A stretch of 64,000 nucleotides of DNA, taken from contig NW_027488366.1 in the NCBI RefSeq assembly GCF_051014445.1, positions 15,518,001 to 15,582,000 on the forward strand, read 5' to 3'. Below the pieces are notes generated by a model. It made no database searches, had not been told where the DNA came from, and worked only from the letters and a program-made list of their open reading frames with translations. Positions 51,550 to 63,880 of this stretch are shown here, piece by piece. Every line of letters starts with the position of its first letter. Within the stretch, counting starts at the first letter, position 1. The DNA is from Colletes latitarsis. Lineage: Eukaryota > Arthropoda > Insecta > Hymenoptera > Colletidae. Position numbers and translations under genes: made by a program.

Positions 51550-54502
51550 TTGCGTTATCCTCTAAAGTATTGATCGAAACCAGGTTTAATTGACTGTTTC
51601 AGCGTGGTACCACATTACTACGTGATGCAATCCAGAAAAAGCCCAGGATCTAGCCATCAAGTATGAGAAATATGCGAAAGAATGAGCCTGATGAGAGCAA
51701 ATCCCAGACCTAACCTAGACCTAACATGCGTTATCCTCTAAAATAATGAGCGAAACCAGGTTTAATGGACGGTTTCAGTGTGGTACCACACTACTTCGTG
51801 ATCCAAACCAGAAAAAATCCAGGATCTGTTCAACAAGTATATGAAAAACGCGAAACTGTGAGCCTGATGAGGGCAAATCTTAGACCTATCCCAGACCTAA
51901 GATGCGTTGTCCTCTAAAATATTTATCCAGACCAGGTTTCATTGAATGTTTCAGTGTGGTACCACTTTACTACGTGATCCAATTCAGAAATAGCCCAGGA
52001 TCTAGCCTTGAAGTATGAGAAATATGCGAAAGTATGAGCCTGATGAGGGCAAATCCTAGACCTAACCCAGACCTAACATGCGTCATCCTCTAAAATATTT
52101 ATCAAGACCAGGTTTAATTGAATGTTTCAGAGTGGTACCACATTACTATGTGATCCAAACCAGAAAATAACGCAGGATCTGTTCAACGAGTATGTGAAGT
52201 GTGCGAAAGTATGAGCCTGATGAGGGCAAATCCCAGACCTATCCCAGACCTAATATGCGTTATCCTGTAAAATATTTATCAAGAATAAGTTTAATTGATT
52301 GTTTCAGTGTGGACCCACATTACTACGTGATCCAAACCAGAAAAAACGCAGGATCCGTTCAACAAGTATGTGAAGAATGCGAAAGTATGAGTCTGATGAG
52401 TGAAAATCCCAGGCCTGACCTAGACCTAACATGCGTTATCGCCTAAAATATTGAGCGAAACCAGGGTTAATGGACTGTTTCAGTGTGGTCCCACATTACT
52501 ACGTGACCCAAACCAGAAAAAACCCAGGATCCGTTCAACAAGTATGTGAAGTGCGCGAAAGTATGAGCCTGATGAGAGCAAATCCCAGACCTAACCTAGA
52601 CCCAACATGAATTATTCTCTAAAATATTGGTCGAAACCAGGGTTAATGGACTGTTTCAGTGTGGTACCACATTACTACGTGATCCAAACCAGAAAAAACC
52701 CAGGATCAGTTCAGCAATTATGAGAAGAATGCGAAAGTATGAGTCTGATGAGTGAAAATCCCAGGGCTAACCTAGACCTAACATGCGTTATCCTCAAAAA
52801 TATTGATCCAAACCAGGTTTAATGGACTGTTTCAGTGTGGTACCACATTACTACGTGATACAAACCAGAAAAAACCCAGGATCCGTTCAACAAGTATGTG
52901 AGGAATGCGAATGTATGAGTCTGATGAGTGAAAATCCCAGGCCTTACCTAGACCTAACTTGCGTTATCCTCTAAAATATTTATCAAGACCAGGTTTAATT
53001 GATTGTTTCAGTGTGGACCCACATTACTACGTGATCCAAACCAGAAAAAACCCAGGATCAGTTCAACAAGTATAAGATGAATACGAAAGTATGAGCCTGA
53101 TGAAGGCAAATCCCGGACCTATCCCAGACCTAACTTGCGTTATCCTCTAAAATATTGATGGAAACCAGGTTTAATTGACTGTTTCAGTGTGGTACCACAT
53201 TACTATGTGATCCAAACCAGAAAATAACCCAGGATCTGTTCAACGAGTATGTGAAGTGAGCAAAAGTATGAGTCTGATGAGGGCAAATCCCAGACCTATC
53301 CCAGACATAACTTGCGTTATCCTCTAAAATATTTATCAAGACCAGGTTTAATTGATTGTTTCAGTGTGGACCCACATTACTACGTGATCCAAACCAGAAA
53401 AAACCCAGGATCCGTTCAACAGGTATGTGAAGAACGCGAAAGTATGATTCTGATGAGTGAAAAAACCAGGCCTGACCTAGACCTAACATGCGTTATCCTC
53501 TAAAATATTGAGCGAAACCAGGATTAATGGACTGTTTCAGTGTGGTACCACACTACTACGGGATCCAAACCAGAAAAAACCCAGGATCTGTTCAACAAGT
53601 ATGTGAAAAACGCGACAGTATGAGCCTGATGAGGGCAAATCCCAGAACTATCCCAGACCTAACTTGCGTTGTCCTCTAAAATATTGATGGAAACCAGGTT
53701 TAATTGACTGTTTCAGTGCTGTACTTCATTACTACGTGATGCAATCCAGAAAAAGCTCAGGATCTAGCCATCAAGTATGAGAAATATGCGAAAGAATGAG
53801 CCTGATGAGAGCAAATCCCAGACCTATCCCAGACCTAACTTGCGTTATCCTCCAAAATATTGATCGAAACCAGGTTTAATTGACTGTTTTAGTGTGGTAC
53901 CACATTACTACGTGATCCAAACCAGAAAAAACCCAGGATCTGTTCAACAAGTATGTGAAAAACGCGAAACTGTGAGCCTGATGAGGGCAAATCTTAGACC
54001 TAACCCAGACCTAAGATGCGTTATCCTCTAAAATATTTATCCAGACCCGGTTTCATTGAATGTTTCAGTGTGGTACCACTTTACTACGTGATCCAATCCA
54101 GAAATAGCCCAGGATCTAGCCATGAAGTATGAGAAATATGCGATAGTAAGAGCCTGCTGAGGGCAAATCCTAGACCTATCCCAGACCTAACTTGCGTTAT
54201 CCTCTAAAGTATTGATCGAAACCAGGTTTAATTGACTGTTTCAGCGTGGTATCTCATTACTACGTGAAACAATGCAGAAACAGCCCAGGATCTAGCCATG
54301 AAGTATGAGAAATATGCGAAAATATGAGCCTGATGAGGGCAAATCCTAGACGTAACCCAGACCTAACATGCGTTATCCTCTAAAATATTTATCAAGACCA
54401 GGTTTAATAGAATGTTTCAGTGTGGTACCACATTACTACGTGATCCAAACCAGAAAAAACCCCGGATCCGTTCAACAAGTATGTGAAGAATGCGAATGTA
54501 TG

Positions 54503-57500
54503 AGTCTGATCAGTGAAAATCTCAGGCCTTACCTAGACCTAACTTGCGTTGTCCTCTAAAATATTGATGGAAACCAGGTTTCGTTGACTGTTTCAGTGTG
54601 GTACTACGTTACTACGTGATGCAATCCGGATAAAGCACAGGATCTAGCCATCAAGTATGAGACATATGCGAAAGAATGAGCCTGATGAGAGCAAATCCCA
54701 GACCTAACCTAGACCTAACATGTGTTATCCTCTAAAATATTGAGCGAAACCAGGTTTGATGGACGGTTTCAGTGTGGTACCACACTACTTCGTGATCCAA
54801 ACCAGAAAAAACCCAGGATCTGTTCAACAAGTATATGAAAAACGCGAAACTGTGAGCCTGATGAGGGCAAATCTTAGACCTATCCCAGACCTAAGATGCG
54901 TTGTCCTCTAAAATATTTATCCAGACCAGGTTTCATTGAATGTTTCAGTGTGGTGCCACTTTACTACGTGATCCAATTCAGAAATAGCCCAGGATCTAGC
55001 CTTGAAGTATGAGAAATATGCGAAAGTATGAGCCTGATGAGGGCAAATCCTAGACCCAACCCAGACCTAACATGCGTCATCCTCTAAAATATTTATCAAG
55101 ACCAGGTTTAATTGAATGTTTCAGTGTGGTACCACATTACTATGTGATCCAAACCAGAAAATAACGCAGGATCTGTTCAACGAGTATGCGAAGTGTGCGA
55201 AAGTATGAGCCTGATGAGGGCAAATCCCAGACCTATCCCAGACCTAACATGCGTTATCCTCTAAAATATTTATCAAGACCAGGTTTAATTGATTGTTTCA
55301 GTGTGGACCCACATTACTACGTGATCCAAACCAGAAAAAACCCAGGATCCGTTCAACAAGTATGTGAAGAATGCGAAAGTATGAGTCTGATGAGTGAAAA
55401 TCCTAGGCCTGACCTAGACCTAACATGCGTTGTCGTCTACAATATTGAGCGAAACCAGGGTTAATGGACTGTTTCAGTGTGGTACCACACTACTACGTGA
55501 TCCAAACCAGAAAAAACCGAGGATCCGTTCAACAAGTATGTGAAGAATGCGAAAGTATGAGTCTGATGAGTGAAAAAACCAGGCCTGACCAAGACCTAAC
55601 ATGCGTTATCCTCAAAAATATTGAGCGAAACCAGGTTTAATGGACTATTTCAGTGTGGTACCACACTACTACGGGATCCAAACCAGAAAAAACCCAGGAT
55701 CTGTTCAACTAGTATGTGAATTGTGCGAAAGTATGAGTCTGATGAGGGCTAATCCCAGACCTATCCCAGACCTAGCTTGCGTTATCCTCGAAGATATTGA
55801 TGGAAACCAGGTTTAATTGACTATTTCAGTGTTGTACTTCATTACTACGTGATGCAGTCCAGAAAAAGCCCAGGATATAGCCATCAAGTATGAGAAATAT
55901 GCGAAAGAATGAGCCTGATGAGAGCAAATCCCAGACCTAACCTAGACCTAACATGCGTTATCCTCTAAAATATTTATCAAGACCAGGTTTAATTGAATGT
56001 TTCAGTGTGGTACTACATTACTACGTGACCCAAACCAGAAAATAACCCAGGATCTGTTCAACGAGTATGTGAAGTGTGCGAAAGTATGAGTCTGATGAGG
56101 TCAAATCCCAGACCAATCCCAGACTTAACTTGCGTTATCCTCTAAAATATTGATCGAAACCAGGTTTAATCGACTGTTTCAGTGTGGTACCACATTACTA
56201 CGTGATCCAAACGAGAAAAAACCCAGGATCAGTTCAACAAGTATAAGAAGAATGCGAAAGTATGAGTCTGATGAGTGAAAATCCCAGGGCTAACCTAGAC
56301 CTAACATGCGTTATCCTCTAAAATATTAATCCAAACCAGGTTTAATGGACTGTTTCAGTGTGGTACCACATTACTACGTGATACAAACCAGAAAGAACCC
56401 AGGATCTGTTCAACAAGTATGAGAAGAATGCGAAAGTATGAGTCTGATCAGTGAAAATCTCAGGCCTTACCTAGACCTAACTTGCGTTGTCCTGTAAAAT
56501 ATTGATGGAAACCAGGTTTCGTTGACTGTTTCAGTGTGGTACTACGTTACTACGTGATGCAATCCGGAAAAAGCACAGGATCTAGCCATCAAGTATGAGA
56601 CATATGCGAAAGAATGAGCCTGATGAGAGCAAATCCCAGACCTAACCTAGACCTAACATGTGTTATCCTCTAAAATATTGAGCGAAACCAGGTTTAATGG
56701 ACGGTTTCAGTGTGGTACCACACTACTTCGTGATCCAAACCAGAAAAAACCCAGGATCTGTTCAACAAGTATATGAAAAACGCGAAACTGTGAGCCTGAT
56801 GAGGGCAAATCTTAGACCTATCCCAGACCTAAGATGCGTTGTCCTCTAAAATATTTATCCAGACCAGGTTTCATTGAATGTTTCAGTGTGGTGCCACTTT
56901 ACTACGTGATCCAATTCAGAAATAGCCCAGGATCTAGCCTTGAAGTATGAGAAATATGCGAAAGTATGAGCCTGATGAGGGCAAATCCTAGACCCAACCC
57001 AGACCTAACATGCGTCATCCTCTAAAATATTTATCAAGACCAGGTTTAATTGAATGTTTCAGTGTGGTACCACATTACTATGTGATCCAAACCAGAAAAT
57101 AACGCAGGATCTGTTCAACGAGTATGCGAAGTGTGCGAAAGTATGAGCCTGATGAGGGCAAATCCCAGACCTATCCCAGACCTAACATGCGTTATCCTCT
57201 AAAATATTTATCAAGACCAGGTTTAATTGATTGTTTCAGTGTGGACCCACATTACTACGTGATCCAAACCAGAAAAAACCCAGGATCCGTTCAACAAGTA
57301 TGTGAAGAATGCGAAAGTATGAGTCTGATGAGTGAAAATCCTAGGCCTGACCTAGACCTAACATGCGTTGTCGTCTACAATATTGAGCGAAACCAGGGTT
57401 AATGGACTGTTTCAGTGTGGTACCACACTACTACGTGATCCAAACCAGAAAAAACCGAGGATCCGTTCAACAAGTATGTGAAGAATGCGAAAGTATGAGT

Positions 57501-58510
57501 CTGATGAGTGAAAAAACCAGGCCTGACCAAGACCTAACATGCGTTATCCTCAAAAATATTGAGCGAAACCAGGTTTAATGGACTATTTCAGTGTGGTACC
57601 ACACTACTACGGGATCCAAACCAGAAAAAACCCAGGATCTGTTCAACTAGTATGTGAAAAACGCGAAAGTATGAGCCTGATGAGGGCAAATCCCAGACCT
57701 ATCCCAGACCTAACTTGCGTTATCCTCTAAAATATTGATCGAAACCAGGATTAATCGACTGTTTCAGTGTGGAACCACATTATTACGTGATCCAAACCAG
57801 AAAAAAACCCAGGATCTTGTCAACGAGTATGTGAATTGTGCGAAAGTATGAGTCTGATGAGGGCTAATCCCAGACCTATCCCAGACCTAGCTTGCGTTAT
57901 CCTCGAAGATATTGATGGAAACCAGGTTTAATTGACTATTTCAGTGTTGTACTTCATTACTACGTGATGCAGTCCAGAAAAAGCCCAGGATATAGCCATC
58001 AAGTATGAGAAATATGCGAAAGAATGAGCCTGATGAGAGCAAATCCCAGACCTAACCTAGACCTAACATGCGTTATCCTCTAAAATATTTATCAAGACCA
58101 GGTTTAATTGAATGTTTCAGTGTGGTACTACATTACTACGTGACCCAAACCAGAAAATAACCCAGGATCTGTTCAACGAGTATGTGAAGTGTGCGAAAGT
58201 ATGAGTCTGATGAGGTCAAATCCCAGACCAATCCCAGACTTAACTTGCGTTATCCTCTAAAATATTGATCGAAACCAGGTTTAATCGACTGTTTCAGTGT
58301 GGTACCACATTACTACGTGATCCAAACGAGAAAAAACCCAGGATCAGTTCAACAAGTATAAGAAGAATGCGAAAGTATGAGTCTGATGAGTGAAAATCCC
58401 AGGGCTAACCTAGACCTAACATGCGTTATCCTCTAAAATATTAATCCAAACCAGGTTTAATGGACTGTTTCAGTGTGGTACCACATTACTACGTGATACA
58501 AACCAGAAAA
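54503..58510 (+). repeat. Imperfect 11/12-monomer tandem duplication
   Basis: Bases 54503-55720 match 56441-57658 at an offset of 1,938 bp (11 monomers). Bases 55711-56390 match 57825-58504 at an offset of 2,114 bp (12 monomers). The simplest reading is a tandem duplication of about 2 kb followed by gain or loss of one monomer near 55,720/57,658-57,835. The junction near 56,410-56,440 is a hybrid unit with CAACAAGTATGAGAAGAATG and GATCAGTGAAAATCTC. Confidence 0.85.
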
Positions 58511-58859
58511 AACCCAGGATCCGTTCAACAAGTATGTGAGGAATGCGAATGTATGAGTCTGATGAGTGAAAATCCCAGGCCTTACCTAGACCTAACTTGC
58601 GTTATCCTCTAAAATATTTATCAAGACCAGGTTTAATTGATTGTTTCAGTGTGGACCCACATTACTACGTGATCCAAACCAGAAAAAACCCAGGATCAGT
58701 TCAACAAGTATAAGAAGAATGCGAAAGTATGAGCCTGATGAGGGCAAATCCCAGACCAATCCCAGACTTAACTTGCGTTATCCTCTAAAATATTGATCGA
58801 AACCAGGTTTAATCGACTGTTTTAGTGTGGTACCACATTACTACGTGATCCAAACCAGA

Positions 58860-59950
58860 AAAAACCCAGGATCTGTTCAACAAGTATGTGAAAAACGCGA
58901 AACTGTGAGCCTGATGAGGGCAAATCTTAGACCTAACCCAGACCTAAGATGCGTTATCCTCTAAAATATTTATCCAGACCAGGTTTCATTGAATGTTTCA
59001 GTGTGGTACCACTTTACTACGTGATCCAATCCAGAAATAGTCCAGGATCTAGCCATGAAGTATGAGAAATATGCGATAGTAAGAGCCTGATGAGGGCAAA
59101 TCCAAGACCTATCCCAGACCTAACTTGCGTTATCCTCTAAAGTATTGATCGAAACCAGGTTTAATTGACTGTTTCAGCGTGGTACCACATTACTACGTGA
59201 TGCAATCCAGAAAAAGCCCAGGATCTAGCCATCAAGTATGAGAAATATGCGAAAGAATGTGCCTGATGAGAGCAATTCCCAGACCTAACCTAGACCTAAC
59301 ATGCGTTATCCTCTAAAATAATGAGCGAAACCAGGTTTAATGGACGGTTTCAGTGTGGTACCACACTACTTCGTGATCCAAACCAGAAAAAACCCAGGAT
59401 CTGTTCAACAAGTATGTGAAAAACGCGAAACTGTGAGCCTGATGAGGGCAAATCTTAGACCTAACCCAGACCTAAGATGCGTTATCCTCTAAAATATTTA
59501 TCCAGACCAGGTTTCATTGAATGTTTCAGTGTGGTACCACTTTACTACGTGATCCAATCCAGAAATAGTCCAGGATCTAGCCATGAAGTATGAGAAATAT
59601 GCGATAGTAAGAGCCTGATGAGGGCAAATCCAAGACCTATCCCAGACCTAACTTGCGTTATCCTCTAAAGTATTGATCGAAACCAGGTTTAATTGACTGT
59701 TTCAGCGTGGTACCACATTACTACGTGATGCAATCCAGAAAAAGCCCAGGATCTAGCCATCAAGTATGAGAAATATGCGAAAGAATGAGCCTGATGAGAG
59801 CAAATCCCAGACCTAACCTAGACCTAACATGCGTTATCCTCTAAAATAATGAGCGAAACCAGGTTTAATGGACGGTTTCAGTGTGGTACCACACTACTTC
59901 GTGATCCAAACCAGAAAAAATCCAGGATCTGTTCAACAAGTATATGAAAA
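58860..59950 (+). repeat. Three-monomer local duplication (offset 528 bp)
   Basis: The series with AACCCAGACCTAAGATGCG, AATAGTCCAGG, GCGATAGTAAGAG and the CTCTAAAGTATTG unit occurs from 58,933 and again from 59,461. The following unit with GGACGGTTTC and CTACTTCGTG is also doubled (59,343 and 59,871). Confidence 0.82.
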
Positions 59951-62900
59951 ACGCGAAACTGTGAGCCTGATGAGGGCAAATCTTAGACCTATCCCAGACC
60001 TAAGATGCGTTGTCCTCTAAAATATTTATCCAGACCAGGTTTCATTGAATGTTTCAGTGTGGTACCACTTTACTACGTGATCCAATTCAGAAATAGCCCA
60101 GGATCTAGCCTTGAAGTATGAGAAATATGCGAAAGTATGAGCCAGATGAGGGCAAATCCTAGACCTAACCCAGACCTAACATGCGTCATCCTCTAAAATA
60201 TTTATCAAGACCAGGTTTAATTGAATGTTTCAGTGTGGTACCACATTACTATGTGATCCAAACCAGAAAATAACGCAGGATCTGTTCAACGAGTATGTGA
60301 AGTGTGCGAAAGTATGAGCCTGATGAGGGCAAATCCCAGACCTATCCCAGACCTAACATGCGTTATCCTCTAAAATATTTATCAAGAATAAGTTTAATTG
60401 ATTGTTTCAGTGTGGACCCACATTACTACGTGATCCAAACCAGAAAAAACCCAGGATCCGTTCAACAAGTATGTGAAGAATGCGAAAGTATGAGCCTGAT
60501 GAGTGAAAATCCCAGGCCTGACCTAGACCTAACATGCGTTATCGTCTAAAATATTGAGCGAAACCAGGGTTAATGGACTGTTTCAGTGTGGTACCACACT
60601 ACTACGTGATCCAAACCAGAAAAAACCCAGGATCCGTTCAACAAGTATGTGAAGTGTGCGAAAGTATGAGCCTGATGAGAGCAAATCCCAGACCTAACCT
60701 AGACCCAACATGAATTATTCTCTAAAATATTGGTCGAAACCAGGTTTAATTGACTGTTTCAGTGTGGTCCCACATTACTACGTGACCCAAACCAGAAAAA
60801 ACCCAGGATCCGTTCAACAAGTATGTGAAGAATGCGAAAGTATGAGTCTGATGAGTGAAAAAACCAGGCCTGACCTAGACCTAACATGCGTTATCCTCTA
60901 AAATATTGAGCGAAACCAGGTTTAATGGACTGTTTCAGTGTGGTACCACACTACTACGGTATCCAAACCAGAAAAAACCCAGGATCTGTTCAACTAGTAT
61001 GTGAAAAACGCGAAAGTATGAGCCTGATGAGGGCAAATCCCAGACCTATCCCAGACCTAACTTGCGTTATCCTCTAAAATATTGATCGAAACCAGGTTTA
61101 ATCGACTGTTTCAGTGTGGAACCACATTACTACGTGATCCAAACCAGAACAAAACCCAGGATCTTGTCAACGAGTATGTGAATTGTGCGAAAGTATGAGT
61201 CTGATGAGGTCAAATCCCAGACCAATCCCAGACTTAACTTGCGTTTTCCTCTAAAATATTTATCGAAACCTGGTTTAATCGACTGTTTCAGTTTGGTACC
61301 ACATTACTATGTGATCCAAACCAGAAAAAACCCAGGATCTGTTCAACAAGTATGTGAAGTGTGCGTAAGTATGAGTCTGATGAGGGCAAATCCCACACCT
61401 ATCCCAGACCTAACTTGCGTTATCCTCTAAAATATTGATCGAAACTAGGTTTAACCGACTGTTTCAGTTTGGTACCACATTACTATGTGATCCAAACCAG
61501 AAAATAACCCAGGATCTGTTCAACGAGTATGTGAAGTGTGCGAAAGTATGAGCCTGATGAGGGCAAATCCCAGACTTATCGCAGACCTAACTTGCGTTAT
61601 CCTCTAAAATATTTATCAAGACCAGGTTTAGTTGATTGTATCAGTGTGTACCCATATTACTACGTGATCCAAACCAGAAAAAACCCAGGATCTGTTCAAC
61701 AAGTATGTGAAAAACGCGAAAGTATGAGCCTGATGAGGGCAAATCCCAGACTTATCGCAGACCTAACTTGCGTTATCCTCTAAAATATTGATCGATACCA
61801 GGTTTAATTGACTGTTTCAGTGTGGTACCACATTACTACGTAATCCAATCCAGAAATAGCCCAGGATCTAGCCATAAAGTATGAGAAATGTGCGAAAGTA
61901 TGAGTCTGATGTGGGCAAATCTTGGACCTAACCCAGACCTAAGATGCGTTATCCTCTAAAATATTTATCCAGACCAGGTTTCATTGAATGTTTCAGTGTG
62001 GTACCACTTTACTACGTGATCCAATCCAGAAATAGCCAAGGATCTAGCCATGAAGTATGAGAAATATGCGAAAGTATGAGCCTGATGAGGGCAAATCCTA
62101 GACCTAACCCAGACCTAAGATGCGTTATCCTCTAAAATATTTATCCAGAACAGGTTTCATTGAATGTTTCAGTGTGGTACCACTTTACTACGTGATCCAA
62201 TCCAGAAATAGCCCAGGATCTAGCCATGAACTATGAGAAATATGCGATAGTAAGAGCCTGATGAGGGCAAATCCTAGACCTATCCCAGACCTAACTTGCG
62301 TTATCCTCTAAAATATTGATCGAAACCAGGTTTAATTGACTGTTTCAGCGTGGTACCACATTACTACGTGATACAATTCAGAAACAGCCCAGGATCTAGC
62401 CATGAAGTATGAGAAATATGCGAAAGTATGAGCCAGATGAGGGCAAATCCTAGACGTAACCCAGACCTAACATGCGTTATCCTCTAAAATATTTATCAAG
62501 ACCAGGTTTAATAGAATGTTTCAGTGTGGTACCACATTACTACGTGATCCAAACCAGAAAAAACCCAGGATCCGTTCAACAAGTATGTGAAGAATGCGAA
62601 TGTATGAGTCTGATCAGTGAAAATCTCAGGCCTTACCAAGACCTAACTTGCGTTGTCCTCTAAAATATTGATGGAAACCAGGTTTCATTGACTGCTTCAG
62701 TGTGGTACTACATTACTACGTGAGGTAATCCAGAAAAAGCCCAGGATCTAGCCATCAAGTATGAGAAATATGCGAAAGAATGAGCCTGATGAGAGCAAAT
62801 CCCAGACCTAACCTAGACCTAACATGCGTTATCCTCTAAAATAATGAGCGAAACCAGGTTTAATGGACTGTTTCAGTGTGGTACCACACTACTTCGTGAT

Positions 62901-63040
62901 CCAAACCAGAAAAAACCCAGGATCTGTTCAACAAGTATGTGAAAAACGCGAAACTGTGAGCCTGATGAGGGCGAATCCCATACCTATGCCAGACCTAACT
63001 TGCGTTGTCCTCTAAGATATTGATGGAAACCAGGTTTAAT
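59732..63040 (+). repeat. Diverged 17-monomer relative of the 3,171-bp unit
   Basis: The left part matches 40,352 onward at an offset of 19,380 bp. The right part matches 45,206-46,998 at 16,033 bp. Compared with the 18-monomer unit it lacks one monomer between about 61,250 and 61,265, where an H-following unit joins directly to a TTTATCGAAACCTGG unit. It has only one of the TGTATCAGTGTGTACCC pair and has an extra unit near 62,296. The upstream match extends left past 59,732. Confidence 0.82.
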
Positions 63041-63863
63041 TGACTGTTTCAGTGTTGTACTTCATTACTACGTGATGCAGTCCAGAAAAAGCCCAGGATA
63101 TAGCCATCAAGTATGAGAAATATGCGAAAGAATGAGCCTGAAGAGAGCAAATCCCAGACCTAACCTAGACCTAACATGCGTTATCCTCTAAAATATTTAT
63201 CAAGACCAGGTTTAATTGAATGTTTCAGTGTGGTACCACTTTACTACGTGATCCAAAGCAGAATAAACCCTCGATCAGGTCAACAGGTATGTTAAAACTG
63301 CGAAAGTATGACCCTGATGAGTGCAAATCCTAGGCCTAACCTAGACCTAACTTGCGTTATCCTCTAAAATATTGATCGAAACCAGGTTTAATTGACTGTT
63401 TCAGTGTGGTACCACATTACTACGTCATACAATCCAGAAACAGCCCAGGATCTAGCCATCCAGTACGAGAAATATGCGAAAGAATGTGCCTGATGAGAGC
63501 AAATCCCAGACCTAACCCAGACCTAACATGCGTTATCCTCTAAAATGTTTATCAAGACCAGGTTTAATTGAATGTTTCAGTTTAGCACCACATTACTATG
63601 TGATCCAAACCAGAAAATAACCCAGGGTCTGTTCAACGAGTATGTGAAGTGTGCGAAAGTATGAGTCTGATGAGGGCAAATCCCAGACCTATCCCAGACC
63701 TAACATGCGTTATCCTCTAAAATATTTATCAAGACCAGGTTTAATTGATTGTTTCAGTGTGGACCCACATTACTACGTGATCCAAACCAGAAAAAACCCA
63801 GGATCCGTTCAACAAGTATGTGAAGAATGCGAAAGTATGAGTCTGATGAGTGAAAATCCCAGG

Positions 63864-63880
63864 CCTAACCTAGACCTAAC
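63864..63880 (+). repeat. CCTAA-rich telomere-like tail (exemplar)
   Basis: CCTAACCTAGACCTAAC ends most type A, F and G units. Its reverse complement holds two TTAGG pentamers and one TAGG. It is short and degenerate and belongs to the satellite, so it is not a telomere tract. Confidence 0.7.

Noticed and set aside
63705..63880. RNA polymerase III B box or tRNA-derived origin (GTTCAACAAG, or GGTTTCGATC on the minus strand)
   Set aside because: Each matches only part of the GGTTCGANTCC consensus. There is no A box at suitable spacing and no cloverleaf.
63864..63880. True interstitial telomere tract
   Set aside because: There are only two to three degenerate pentamers per monomer, always within the satellite unit. 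No uninterrupted telomere repeat run exists in the window.
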